DNA from: JAWVFN01 sp963696625
Lineage (GTDB): Bacteria; Actinomycetota; Thermoleophilia; Solirubrobacterales; 70-9
DNA: 8,855 bases
Assembly: GCA_963696625.1 (NCBI GenBank)
Contig: CAVOKZ010000024.1
Location: 1-8,855, forward strand
Reading direction: 5' to 3'
Part shown: one piece after another, positions 1-6,121 of the stretch
How the letters are laid out: the number at the start of each line of letters is the position of its first letter
How positions within the stretch are numbered: position 1 is the stretch's first letter
Made by a program: the position numbers and the translations under genes
Notes under the pieces: model-generated
The model's database searches: none
What the model was told of the DNA's origin: nothing
Seen by the model: only the letters and a program-made list of their open reading frames with translations

Positions 1-316
1 CCTGGTCGTCGGTCACCTCGTCGGGGACGGGGACGAGCCAGGCCTCGGGCACGGCCACCTTCTCGGCATAGGCGCCGCCCCCGAGCATGGCCGCCACCCG
101 GCGACCACCGACCGTACCCGCGACCTCGCCGCCCGGGATCATCGGCAGGGTCTGCTCGGCGAGGTAGTCGTTGCGCGTCTGATGGGTGTCGGCGAAGTTG
201 ATGCCGGCGCGCGCGATGTCGACGACGACCTCGCCGTCGGCGGGCTCGGGGTCGGGCAGCTCGAGGAGCTCCATCACTTCCGGGCCGCCGAATTCGTTGA
301 CCTGAATCGCTCTCAC
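1..316 (-). CDS. Zinc-binding-dehydrogenase-superfamily (MDR) quinone oxidoreductase-like protein, N-terminal part
   Basis: The reverse strand reads from GTG at 316-314 to the window edge without a stop, giving 105 codons. The N-terminus VRAIQVNEFGGPEVMEL, then GEVVVDIARAGINFADTHQ at about residues 28-46, then LPMIPGGEVAGTV and GGGAYAEKVAVPE, is the GroES-like fold of the quinone oxidoreductase branch of medium-chain dehydrogenases. That branch reduces quinones or enals with NAD(P)H and usually lacks the zinc ligands. The loop after EVAGTV goes straight to GGRRVAAML, shorter than in QOR of E. coli; I take this as a subfamily trait rather than damage. The cofactor-binding half lies outside the window, so substrate and cofactor cannot be read. 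No Shine-Dalgarno is visible before the GTG. The gene diverges from the PfkB kinase across 47 bp. Confidence 0.85.
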   Translation of the reverse strand, partial: MRAIQVNEFGGPEVMELLELPDPEPADGEVVVDIARAGINFADTHQTRNDYLAEQTLPMIPGGEVAGTVGGRRVAAMLGGGAYAEKVAVPEAWLVPVPDEVTDDQ

Positions 317-363
317 CGGCGGGGAAGTCTCGCACGCCGCCCCACGCTAGGCTCCCCGGCTCG
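317..363. promoter_or_regulatory. Divergent promoter gap with overlapping -10 elements
   Basis: The 47-bp gap between the GTG at 316 and the ATG at 364 contains ACGCTAGGCT at 344-353. Read on the plus strand, TAGGCT (348-353) fits the TAnnnT -10 pattern and would place transcription start near 360, only a few bases before the kinase ATG. Read on the minus strand, TAGCGT (349-344) also fits TAnnnT and would start near 337, leaving about 20 nt of leader without a Shine-Dalgarno. No good -35 element is seen on either side. The overlap would make the two directions compete for polymerase. This is motif inference only. Confidence 0.4.
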
Positions 364-1290
<927 letters not shown>

Positions 1291-1341
1291 AGAACACCGA
1301 ACTGCGAAAATGGCCGCCCCCTTCGAAACTGGAGACGAGAG
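1291..1341 (+). promoter_or_regulatory. Kinase-to-citrate-synthase spacer with ribosome binding site
   Basis: The 51-bp gap carries a clear Shine-Dalgarno, GGAGA at 1331-1335, six bases before the ATG at 1342, which fixes the citrate synthase start. No terminator hairpin is visible, so read-through from the kinase gene is possible. I see no convincing -10/-35 pair inside the gap. Confidence 0.6.
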
Positions 1342-2823
1342 ATGGCGACGAAGCAGGAAGAGCAGGACAAGACTTCGGCTGACGGCGCTTCGCCCGAGGC
1401 AAACGGAAGCGGCACCGACACCCTCTCGGTGACCGACAACCGAACCGGCAAGAGCTACGAGCTGCCGATCGCCGACGACACGGTGAAGGCGATGGACCTT
1501 CGCCAGATCAAGGTGAACGAAGACGACTTCGGGATGATGTCCTACGACCCCGCGTTCACCAACACGGCGTCGTGCCGCTCGGCGATCACCTACATCGACG
1601 GCGAGGCGGGGATCCTCCAGCACCGCGGCTACTCGATCGAGCAGCTCTGCGAGCACTCGACCTACCTCGAGGTCGCCTACCTGCTGGTCTTCGGCGAGCT
1701 GCCGACCCGGGACCAGCTCGACGCCTGGGTCCACGACATCACCCACCACACCTTCGTTCACGAGAACATGAAGGGGTTCGTCGAGGGCTTCCGCTACGAC
1801 GCCCACCCGATGGGGATGCTGCTCGCCTCGGTCGGCGCGCTCTCGACCTTCTACCCCGACGCCAAGCAGCTCGACGACCCCGAGGAGCGCTACATGGCGA
1901 CGATCCGGCTGATCGCCAAGATGCCGACCCTCGCCGCCTTCGCCTACCGCCACAACATGGGGCTGCCGTACATCTACCCCGACAACGACCTCAACTACGC
2001 CGAGAACTTCTTCTCGATGATGTTCAAGATGAGCGAGCAGCAGTTCAAGCCGGACCCCCGGCTGTCGAAGGCGCTCGACGTGCTGTTCATCCTCCACGCC
2101 GACCACGAGCAGAACTGCTCGACCGCCGCGGTGCGGGCCGTCGGCTCCTCCGACACCGATCCCTACTCCGCCGTCGCGGCGGGGATCGCGGCGCTCTACG
2201 GGCCCCTGCACGGCGGCGCCAACGAGGCGGTGCTGCGCATGCTGCGCCAGATCGAGAAGGTCGAGAACATCCCCGACTTCCTCGAGGGGGTCAAGAACCG
2301 CGAGCAGCGGCTGATGGGCTTCGGCCACCGCGTCTACAAGAACTACGACCCTCGGGCGCGGATCATCAAGCGCCACGTCGACGAGGTGCTCGAGGTCGTC
2401 GGCGCCAACCCGCTGGTCAAGATCGCCACCGAGCTCGAGAAGCAGGCGCTCGACGACGAGTACTTCACCTCGCGCAAGCTCTACCCGAACGTCGACTTCT
2501 ACTCGGGGATCATCTACGAGGCGCTGCGGATCCCGACCGACATGTTCACGGTGATCTTCGCGATCCCGCGGACCTCGGGCTGGATCGCGCAGTGGCTGGA
2601 GATGCGCGGGGACGAGGAGACCAAGATCGCCCGGCCCCGCCAGGTCTACACCGGGGCGCGCGACCTCGACTACGTGCCGATCGACAAGCGCTCGGGCTCC
2701 GACCGCGTCGAGGGCGACCCGGCGCGGCGGCCTGACTACAAGTACCAGCCGATGCCCGAGGGCACCGCACCGACGGCAGCCGGTGAGGTCGAGGGGAAGC
2801 CGTGGCGCGGGGCTGGCGCCTGA
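1342..2823 (+). CDS. gltA: Citrate synthase (type II, hexameric-type)
   Basis: 493 aa cytosolic enzyme condensing acetyl-CoA with oxaloacetate to citrate, the entry step of the TCA cycle. After a polar, low-complexity N-terminus (about residues 1-30) comes LSVTDNRTGKSYELPI and, near 65-90, GMMSYDPAFTNTASCRSAITY in part, the N-terminal domain typical of GltA-type (type II) synthases. Active-site landmarks are in place: HADHEQN from His252, GPLHGGANEAV with His290, the family signature GFGHRVYKNYDPRA with His329, and NVDFYSG with Asp385. His290, His329 and Asp385 match the catalytic triad His/His/Asp. The core ends at about residue 450 with RQVYTGARDLDYVPIDKR. A further roughly 40 charged, Pro/Gly-rich residues follow, longer than E. 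coli GltA (about 427 aa). The ATG at 1342 is supported by GGAGA at 1331-1335. The last 22 bases overlap the next gene, suggesting translational coupling. Confidence 0.97.
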   Translation: MATKQEEQDKTSADGASPEANGSGTDTLSVTDNRTGKSYELPIADDTVKAMDLRQIKVNEDDFGMMSYDPAFTNTASCRSAITYIDGEAGILQHRGYSIEQLCEHSTYLEVAYLLVFGELPTRDQLDAWVHDITHHTFVHENMKGFVEGFRYDAHPMGMLLASVGALSTFYPDAKQLDDPEERYMATIRLIAKMPTLAAFAYRHNMGLPYIYPDNDLNYAENFFSMMFKMSEQQFKPDPRLSKALDVLFILHADHEQNCSTAAVRAVGSSDTDPYSAVAAGIAALYGPLHGGANEAVLRMLRQIEKVENIPDFLEGVKNREQRLMGFGHRVYKNYDPRARIIKRHVDEVLEVVGANPLVKIATELEKQALDDEYFTSRKLYPNVDFYSGIIYEALRIPTDMFTVIFAIPRTSGWIAQWLEMRGDEETKIARPRQVYTGARDLDYVPIDKRSGSDRVEGDPARRPDYKYQPMPEGTAPTAAGEVEGKPWRGAGA

Positions 2824-3146
2824 CCATCCGTCACGGCTCGGCGGTCGACCGCGAGACCTTCCAGACCGCCGAGCAGGCGCTGGCCGAACTCGAGCGCCGC
2901 GCGCAGGAGGTGCACGCCGAGGGCCCGCTGGAGACCGTCGGCGGCTTTCGCGACTACGAGCCCGCCGAGCAGGTCGCCGCGCGGTTCGAGGTGTCCGGAC
3001 CGCGCGGGCTGCGGCCCGGGCGCGAGGCCGGGCTCGACGTGATGGGCGACGGTCGCTACGTCGCCTACACCGGGTCGATCCTGAAGAAGATCCTCGACCG
3101 CGGGCACCCGATTGAGGCCCTCCGCGCAGAGCTCACCGATGGCTGA
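2802..3146 (+). CDS. Conserved-looking small protein of unknown function, 114 aa
   Basis: Starts at GTG 2802 inside the 3' end of citrate synthase (22-nt overlap, different frame) and ends at TGA 3146. A purine-rich GAGGGG at 2791-2796, five bases before the GTG, serves as ribosome binding site, so the overlap looks genuine and coupled. The product is soluble, with no signal peptide or membrane segment. An N-terminal WRLTIRHGSAVDRETF strand (5-20) is followed by a predicted helix, AEQALAELERRAQEV (23-37). Then come YEPAEQVAARFEVSG (52-66) and a C-terminal GLDVMGDGRYVAYTGSILKK (77-96). The GDG turn and Y-T-G spacing look like a small beta-rich fold ending in an EALRAEL helix. I recall similarly patterned hypothetical proteins in actinobacteria but cannot name a family or function. 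Codon bias matches its neighbours, and the next gene overlaps it by 8 nt. Confidence 0.75.
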   Translation: MARGWRLTIRHGSAVDRETFQTAEQALAELERRAQEVHAEGPLETVGGFRDYEPAEQVAARFEVSGPRGLRPGREAGLDVMGDGRYVAYTGSILKKILDRGHPIEALRAELTDG

Positions 3147-3426
3147 GCGCGAGGCCGGCCGCCGCGTGCGGCTGCCGGCCGCAGCCGAGCGCCCGATCAC
3201 GGTCTTCGTCAACGGCGTCGAGAAGTCCGAGGGCGCCGACTTCACGGTCCACGGCTCGGAGGTCGAGTTCACCGAGCCGCTGATGAAGGAGGAGGTCAGC
3301 CGCGCCCGCTGGCTGATCATGCTGCTCGGCCTGTTCGGCAGCTACGGCCGCAACGACGTCGTCGACCTGCATTACCGCGAGGGCGGCGAGACGCGGGTCG
3401 TATCCGACGCCAAGATTCTTCCCTAG
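3139..3426 (+). CDS. Small protein of unknown function with a hydrophobic insertion, 95 aa
   Basis: I place the start at ATG 3139, which overlaps the preceding TGA by 8 nt. An in-frame TTG at 3112 would add nine residues but lacks a better ribosome site. Residues 20-48 (ITVFVNGVEKSEGADF, then TVHGSEVEFTEPL) have the strand-turn-strand rhythm VNG-x-DFTV-G-x-V-F, which resembles small beta-sandwich modules of phage tail or connector proteins. Residues 57-70, RWLIMLLGLFGSYG, are strongly hydrophobic but too short for a secure membrane span. NDVVDLHYREGGE (72-84) completes the beta pattern. There is no signal peptide. No function is assigned; co-translation with the 114-aa protein suggests they act together. 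The stop TAG at 3424-3426 overlaps the stop of the converging dehydrogenase gene. Confidence 0.72.
   Translation: MAEREAGRRVRLPAAAERPITVFVNGVEKSEGADFTVHGSEVEFTEPLMKEEVSRARWLIMLLGLFGSYGRNDVVDLHYREGGETRVVSDAKILP
3423..3426. other. Shared CTAG stop codons of two converging genes
   Basis: The palindrome CTAG at 3423-3426 supplies TAG at 3424-3426 for the plus-strand 95-aa gene and TAG at 3425-3423 for the minus-strand dehydrogenase. The two coding regions therefore overlap by four bases, and there is no room for a terminator between the converging operons. Confidence 0.85.
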
Positions 3427-4434
3427 GCCGGAACCGACTCAGACGAGCCGATCCCGGAGAGCTCGGCCACGCGGTCGCGGTGCATGTCGGCCGTGCCGAA
3501 CAGCTCGCCGCCCACCCGGGCCCGCTTGAGCCAGAACTGGAGGTCGTGCTCCCAGGTGAAGCCGATGCCGCCGAAGACCTGGAGCGCGTTGGAGGTCACC
3601 GCCCAGCCTGCCTCGGAGGCGCGGGCGAGGGCCATGTGGGCGGCGAGCGGCATCGACTCCGGCTCGGCGTCGGCGGTCCAGGCGGCGTAGTAGGTCAGCG
3701 AGCGTGACTCCTCGACGTCGTAGAGCATCTGAGCGCAGCGGTGTGAGACGCCCTGGTAGGAGCCGATCGAGCGGCCGAACTGCTGGCGCTCGCGCGCGTA
3801 TTCGACCGCCATGTCGAGGGCTCGCTGGGCGACGCCGGTGCAGCTCGGCGGCGAGCGCGATCGCGCCTCGCAGCAGGCCCGGCTCGGCGGCGATCTCCTC
3901 GCCGCCGTCGGCCGCGGCGCGCGAGAACGAGCGGGTGGCGTCGATCAGCTCGACCGGATCGAGCTTGGCGGCCGCTGTCTCCACGACCCGGGCGCCGTCG
4001 CCCGCGGGCAGGACGAGCACCGCCGAGCCCTCGGCGTCGGCGACCAGCGCGGGCTCGCCGGCGTCGAGCGCCGGCGCGCCGCGGGACTCCCCCGAGGCGA
4101 TTCCGGGCAGCCACTTCGCCCGCGCGTCGTCGTCGCCGCCCTCGGCGATCACCAGGCCGGCAATCGCGTTGGAGAGGAAGGGCACCGGCGCACACGCATA
4201 GCCGAGCTCCTCGCAGAGCGTCGCGAGCTCGACCACACCGAGGCCTTGGCCTCCGTGCTCCTCGGGGAGCGCGATCCCGGCCCAGCCGAGGCCGCAGAGC
4301 TCGCTCCACAATTCGTCGTCGGCCGAGCGGGACTCCGCCAGCTCGCGCACCCGCGCCGGCTTGGCGCGCTCGGCGAGCAGGTTGCGCGCGGTGTCCTTGA
4401 TCTCGCGCTGCTCGTCGTTGAGGTCGAAGTGCAC
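3423..4434 (-). pseudogene. Acyl-CoA dehydrogenase, short (FadE-like) subunit, interrupted by a one-base frameshift
   Basis: GTG at 4434 is preceded by AGGAGA (4444-4439) and begins MHFDLNDEQREIKDTAR, a typical acyl-CoA dehydrogenase N-terminus. WAGIALPEEHGGQGLG at 51-66 is the usual helical-domain motif. The frame is intact to AIALAAEL at residue 198 and then turns into arginine-rich nonsense that stops at 3439. The missing C-terminal domain continues one frame over from about 3839: TGVAQRALDMAVEYARERQQFGRSIGSYQG, quoted in part, through QVFGGIGFTWEH to the TAG at 3423. Dropping a single base at 3840 joins them into ELTGVAQRALD, the canonical family junction, and yields 336 aa. This short form lacks the C-terminal EG(G)T glutamate motif and has a reduced middle beta domain, like the shorter subunits of heteromeric FadE pairs. 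Either the gene is recently inactivated or the base is a sequence error. It sits last in the SCP2-dehydrogenase operon. Confidence 0.85.
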
Positions 4435-4442
4435 CGGGTCTC

Positions 4443-4469
4443 CTATCGAAGCTTGGGTAGGCCGAGGAC
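4443..4469 (-). pseudogene. Recoded duplicate of the large dehydrogenase C-terminal codons
   Basis: Read on the minus strand from 4469, the bases encode V-L-G-L-P-K-L-R-stop. These are exactly the last eight residues and stop of the large acyl-CoA dehydrogenase, which ends 68 bp earlier at 4537-4511. The codons differ (GTC CTC GGC CTA CCC AAG CTT CGA TAG against GTT CTT GGC CTT CCC AAA TTG AGG TGA), so only a short core, GGCCTnCCCAA, is shared at DNA level. Upstream of 4469 the dehydrogenase homology stops. It is not in frame with the genuine gene and has no start of its own, so it is a gene remnant or an insertion scar. Confidence 0.6.
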
Positions 4470-4508
4470 CAACGTCACTGCTACGCGTGTTCTTGGAGTC
4501 ACGTTGGT
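4468..4508. repeat. Imperfect inverted repeat (11 of 12 bp) in the dehydrogenase intergenic gap
   Basis: Arms 4468-4479 and 4497-4508 are reverse complements with one mismatch, around a 17-nt loop (4480-4496). The core arm is ACCAACGT/ACGTTGGT. The loop contains the left arm of the other inverted repeat (4485-4496), so the two hairpins cannot form at once. No run of U follows, so it is not a classical terminator. Confidence 0.7.
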
Positions 4509-4541
4509 GGTCACCTCAATTTGGGAAGGCCAAGAACACGC
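4485..4541. repeat. Perfect 12-bp inverted repeat spanning the large-subunit stop codon
   Basis: GCGTGTTCTTGG at 4485-4496 and its exact reverse complement CCAAGAACACGC at 4530-4541 flank a 33-nt loop that contains the TGA at 4513-4511. The right arm encodes the E-R-V-L-G region of the large dehydrogenase, so one arm is coding and the other intergenic. In the minus-strand mRNA this hairpin would enclose the stop codon of the large subunit. Confidence 0.75.
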
Positions 4542-5650
4542 TCGGCGACGATGTTCTTCAGCACCTCGGTGGTGCCGCCCTCGATCGAGTTGGCGCGGGC
4601 GCGCAGCAGACGATAGCTCCAGACGCTCTTCGGATCGAGCGCCTCGGTGCCGAGCACGTCGCCGGCGATCTCGGTCAGAGCCTGGTTGGTGTGGGCCCAC
4701 TGCAGCTTCGACAGCGAGCCCTCGGGCCCGGGGATGCCGCTCTTCATCGTCGCGGTCAGCGCCCGCAGCGCGCCGAAGCGCATCGCCTCTATCGAGATCT
4801 TGATCTTGGCGAGCCGCTGGCGCAGAACCGGGTCTTCGCCGAGGCCGCGCTCGTTGACGATCTCGAGCAGCTCGTTGAACGAGGTGTTCAGCCCCGAGAC
4901 CGCGGAGGCGCCGAGGCCGGCGCGCTCGAACATCAGCGTCGTCAGCGCGACCTGCCAGCCGCCGCCGGGCTCGCCGACGATGTTCTCGTCGGGGACCTGG
5001 GCCTCCTCGAAGAAGACTTCGTTGAACTCGGACTCGCCGGTGATCTGCCTCAGGGGGCGAACTTCGACGCCGGGCTGATCCATATCCATGATGAAGTAGG
5101 TGATGCCCTTGTGCTTGGGGGCTTCGGTGTCGGTGCGGGCGAGCAGCATGCAGAACTTCGCCTTGTGCGCGTAGGTGGTCCAGACCTTCTGGCCGGTCAC
5201 CTTCCAGCCGCCGTTCGACTTCACCGCGCGGGTCTTCAGCGAAGCGAGATCGGAGCCCGACTCGGGCTCGGAGAAGCCCTGGCACCAGATCTCGTCGCCG
5301 GAGAGAATCGGGTCGAGGTAGCGCTCCTTCTGCTGCTCTGAGCCGTGGGCGATCACCACCGGCCCCCCCATGACGAGGCCGAGGACGTTGGCGGGCATCG
5401 GCGCAGCCGAGCGCGCCAGCTCCTCGTTGAAGATCGACTGCTCGATCAGCGTCGCGCCCTTGCCGCCGAAGTCCTCCGGCCAGGAAAGACCGGCCCAGCC
5501 GGCCTCGTGCATCTTCTTCTGCCAGTTGCGGCGGAACTCGAACTCGGCGTCGTCGTCGCCCTGGGGCGCGGGCCCCGGGCTGTTCTCCTCGAGCCAACCG
5601 CGCACCTCGTCGCGGAAGGCGGCCTCTGCCTCGGTAAGGCTCAGATCCAT
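4511..5650 (-). CDS. Acyl-CoA dehydrogenase, large (FadE-like, catalytic) subunit
   Basis: 379 aa FAD-dependent enzyme introducing an alpha-beta double bond into acyl-CoA. Domains run in family order: helical N-domain with WAGLSWPEDFGGKGAT (52-67); IWCQGFSEPESGSDLASLKT (121-140), the flavin-binding signature; KVWTTYAHKAKFCMLLART (155-172 region); FNEVFFEEAQVPDENIVGE (209-227); and a C-terminal helical domain ending RANSIEGGTTEVLKNIVAER. Two glutamates could be the base: Glu242 in FERAGLG, the position used by isovaleryl- and long-chain enzymes, and Glu357 in IEGGT, the position used by medium-chain enzymes. Pairing with a shorter subunit lacking the second motif resembles mycobacterial alpha2-beta2 FadE complexes acting on steroid side chains; this is inference. 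ATG 5650 begins MDLSLTEAEAAFRDEVR. TAGGA, overlapping the stop of the preceding SCP2 gene, is a plausible if distant ribosome site. The last codons (AAA TTG AGG) are unusually AT-rich for this genome. Confidence 0.93.
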   Translation of the reverse strand: MDLSLTEAEAAFRDEVRGWLEENSPGPAPQGDDDAEFEFRRNWQKKMHEAGWAGLSWPEDFGGKGATLIEQSIFNEELARSAAPMPANVLGLVMGGPVVIAHGSEQQKERYLDPILSGDEIWCQGFSEPESGSDLASLKTRAVKSNGGWKVTGQKVWTTYAHKAKFCMLLARTDTEAPKHKGITYFIMDMDQPGVEVRPLRQITGESEFNEVFFEEAQVPDENIVGEPGGGWQVALTTLMFERAGLGASAVSGLNTSFNELLEIVNERGLGEDPVLRQRLAKIKISIEAMRFGALRALTATMKSGIPGPEGSLSKLQWAHTNQALTEIAGDVLGTEALDPKSVWSYRLLRARANSIEGGTTEVLKNIVAERVLGLPKLR

Positions 5651-5662
5651 CGCCGGCGCATC

Positions 5663-6121
5663 CTACTGCGCCTCAGCCGGCAAGACGGCCTCGAGCTGGG
5701 CCGCGAACGGCCAGTGACCCCCGAGAGCGTCGGCGCCCTGGTCGATCAACTCGCGCAAGCTCTCCTGTCCGGCGACGAGCCGCAGCAGCTCGACCGCGCC
5801 GATCTCGAAGCTGAGGTTCGGAAGGCGGGTCAGGCAGCGGCTCGGGATCGGGATGCCGCCCTCGATCATCAGCTGGAAGCTGTCACAGCCACCCTGCGAC
5901 GCACCGTCGATGTGCCAGTGGATGACCTCGTCGTCGAGGTCGAGCGGCTCGGCACCGAGCCGCTCGAGCGAGGCCTCGTAGATGAGGTCGAGGATCGGCT
6001 TGCGGGTCGCCGGATTCCTCATCAGCGCAGCGAGCTCGGCATCGGCCGCGGGCGCCACCAATGCGGCGAGTTCTTCGAGCCCGACCTCCCCGGTCGGGGC
6101 TCTTCGCAGCAGATCCTTCAT
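5663..6121 (-). CDS. SCP2 sterol-carrier-domain-like protein
   Basis: 152 aa from ATG 6121. AAGGGA (6135-6130) lies eight bases upstream and supports this start. An in-frame TTG at 6208 would add 29 residues and cross a hairpin, so I reject it. After an N-terminal helical stretch (MKDLLRRAPTGEVGLEELA), the segment EVIHWHIDGASQGGCDSFQL (around 64-83) and the later LSFEIGAVELLRLVAGQESL follow the SCP2 pattern: W-x-I, G-x-D-x-F-x-L, then the D/E-x-x-x-LLRLVAG helix. The final GHWPFAAQLEAVLPA corresponds to the G-D-x-x-L-A-x-x-L-x-x-F end of the domain. SCP2 domains bind sterols, fatty acids or acyl-CoA in a hydrophobic tunnel. It is cytosolic and has no signal peptide. It is followed after 12 bp by the large acyl-CoA dehydrogenase, so a role in presenting or buffering a lipid substrate is likely. 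The assignment rests on pattern, not alignment. Confidence 0.72.
   Translation of the reverse strand: MKDLLRRAPTGEVGLEELAALVAPAADAELAALMRNPATRKPILDLIYEASLERLGAEPLDLDDEVIHWHIDGASQGGCDSFQLMIEGGIPIPSRCLTRLPNLSFEIGAVELLRLVAGQESLRELIDQGADALGGHWPFAAQLEAVLPAEAQ

Larger units (their letters stand above)
4435..4510 (-). promoter_or_regulatory. Gap between the two dehydrogenase genes, with ribosome binding site
   Basis: This 76-bp gap separates the TGA of the large subunit (4513-4511) from the GTG of the short subunit (4434). AGGAGA at 4444-4439 lies four bases before the GTG and sets that start. The TAG of a stray duplicated coding tail (4445-4443) overlaps this Shine-Dalgarno as TAGGAG. That arrangement is what one expects if the tail was once the true end of the upstream gene. 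Confidence 0.6.

Noticed and set aside
297..302. TTGACC as a -35 element for the kinase promoter
   Set aside because: It lies inside the oxidoreductase coding region and about 45 bp from the proposed -10, too far to be used.
1310..1341. Upstream ATG at 1310 as a possible leader ORF overlapping the citrate synthase start
   Set aside because: No ribosome binding site precedes it and the peptide it would give is unremarkable. GGAGA clearly serves ATG 1342.
1572..2735. A 387-codon plus-strand frame inside citrate synthase
   Set aside because: Arg/Ala/Pro-rich out-of-frame reading of the citrate synthase gene with no ribosome site or motif.
4443..4541. Intact mobile element or CRISPR repeat as the source of the inverted repeats
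   Set aside because: Only about 100 bp, no transposase or integrase, no exact target duplication and no regular spacing. At most a scar.
3811..5341. Long plus-strand open frames (3811-4803, 4361-5341) opposite the dehydrogenase genes
   Set aside because: No recognisable motifs, composition typical of antisense frames in GC-rich DNA, and both lie over conserved acyl-CoA dehydrogenase coding sequence.
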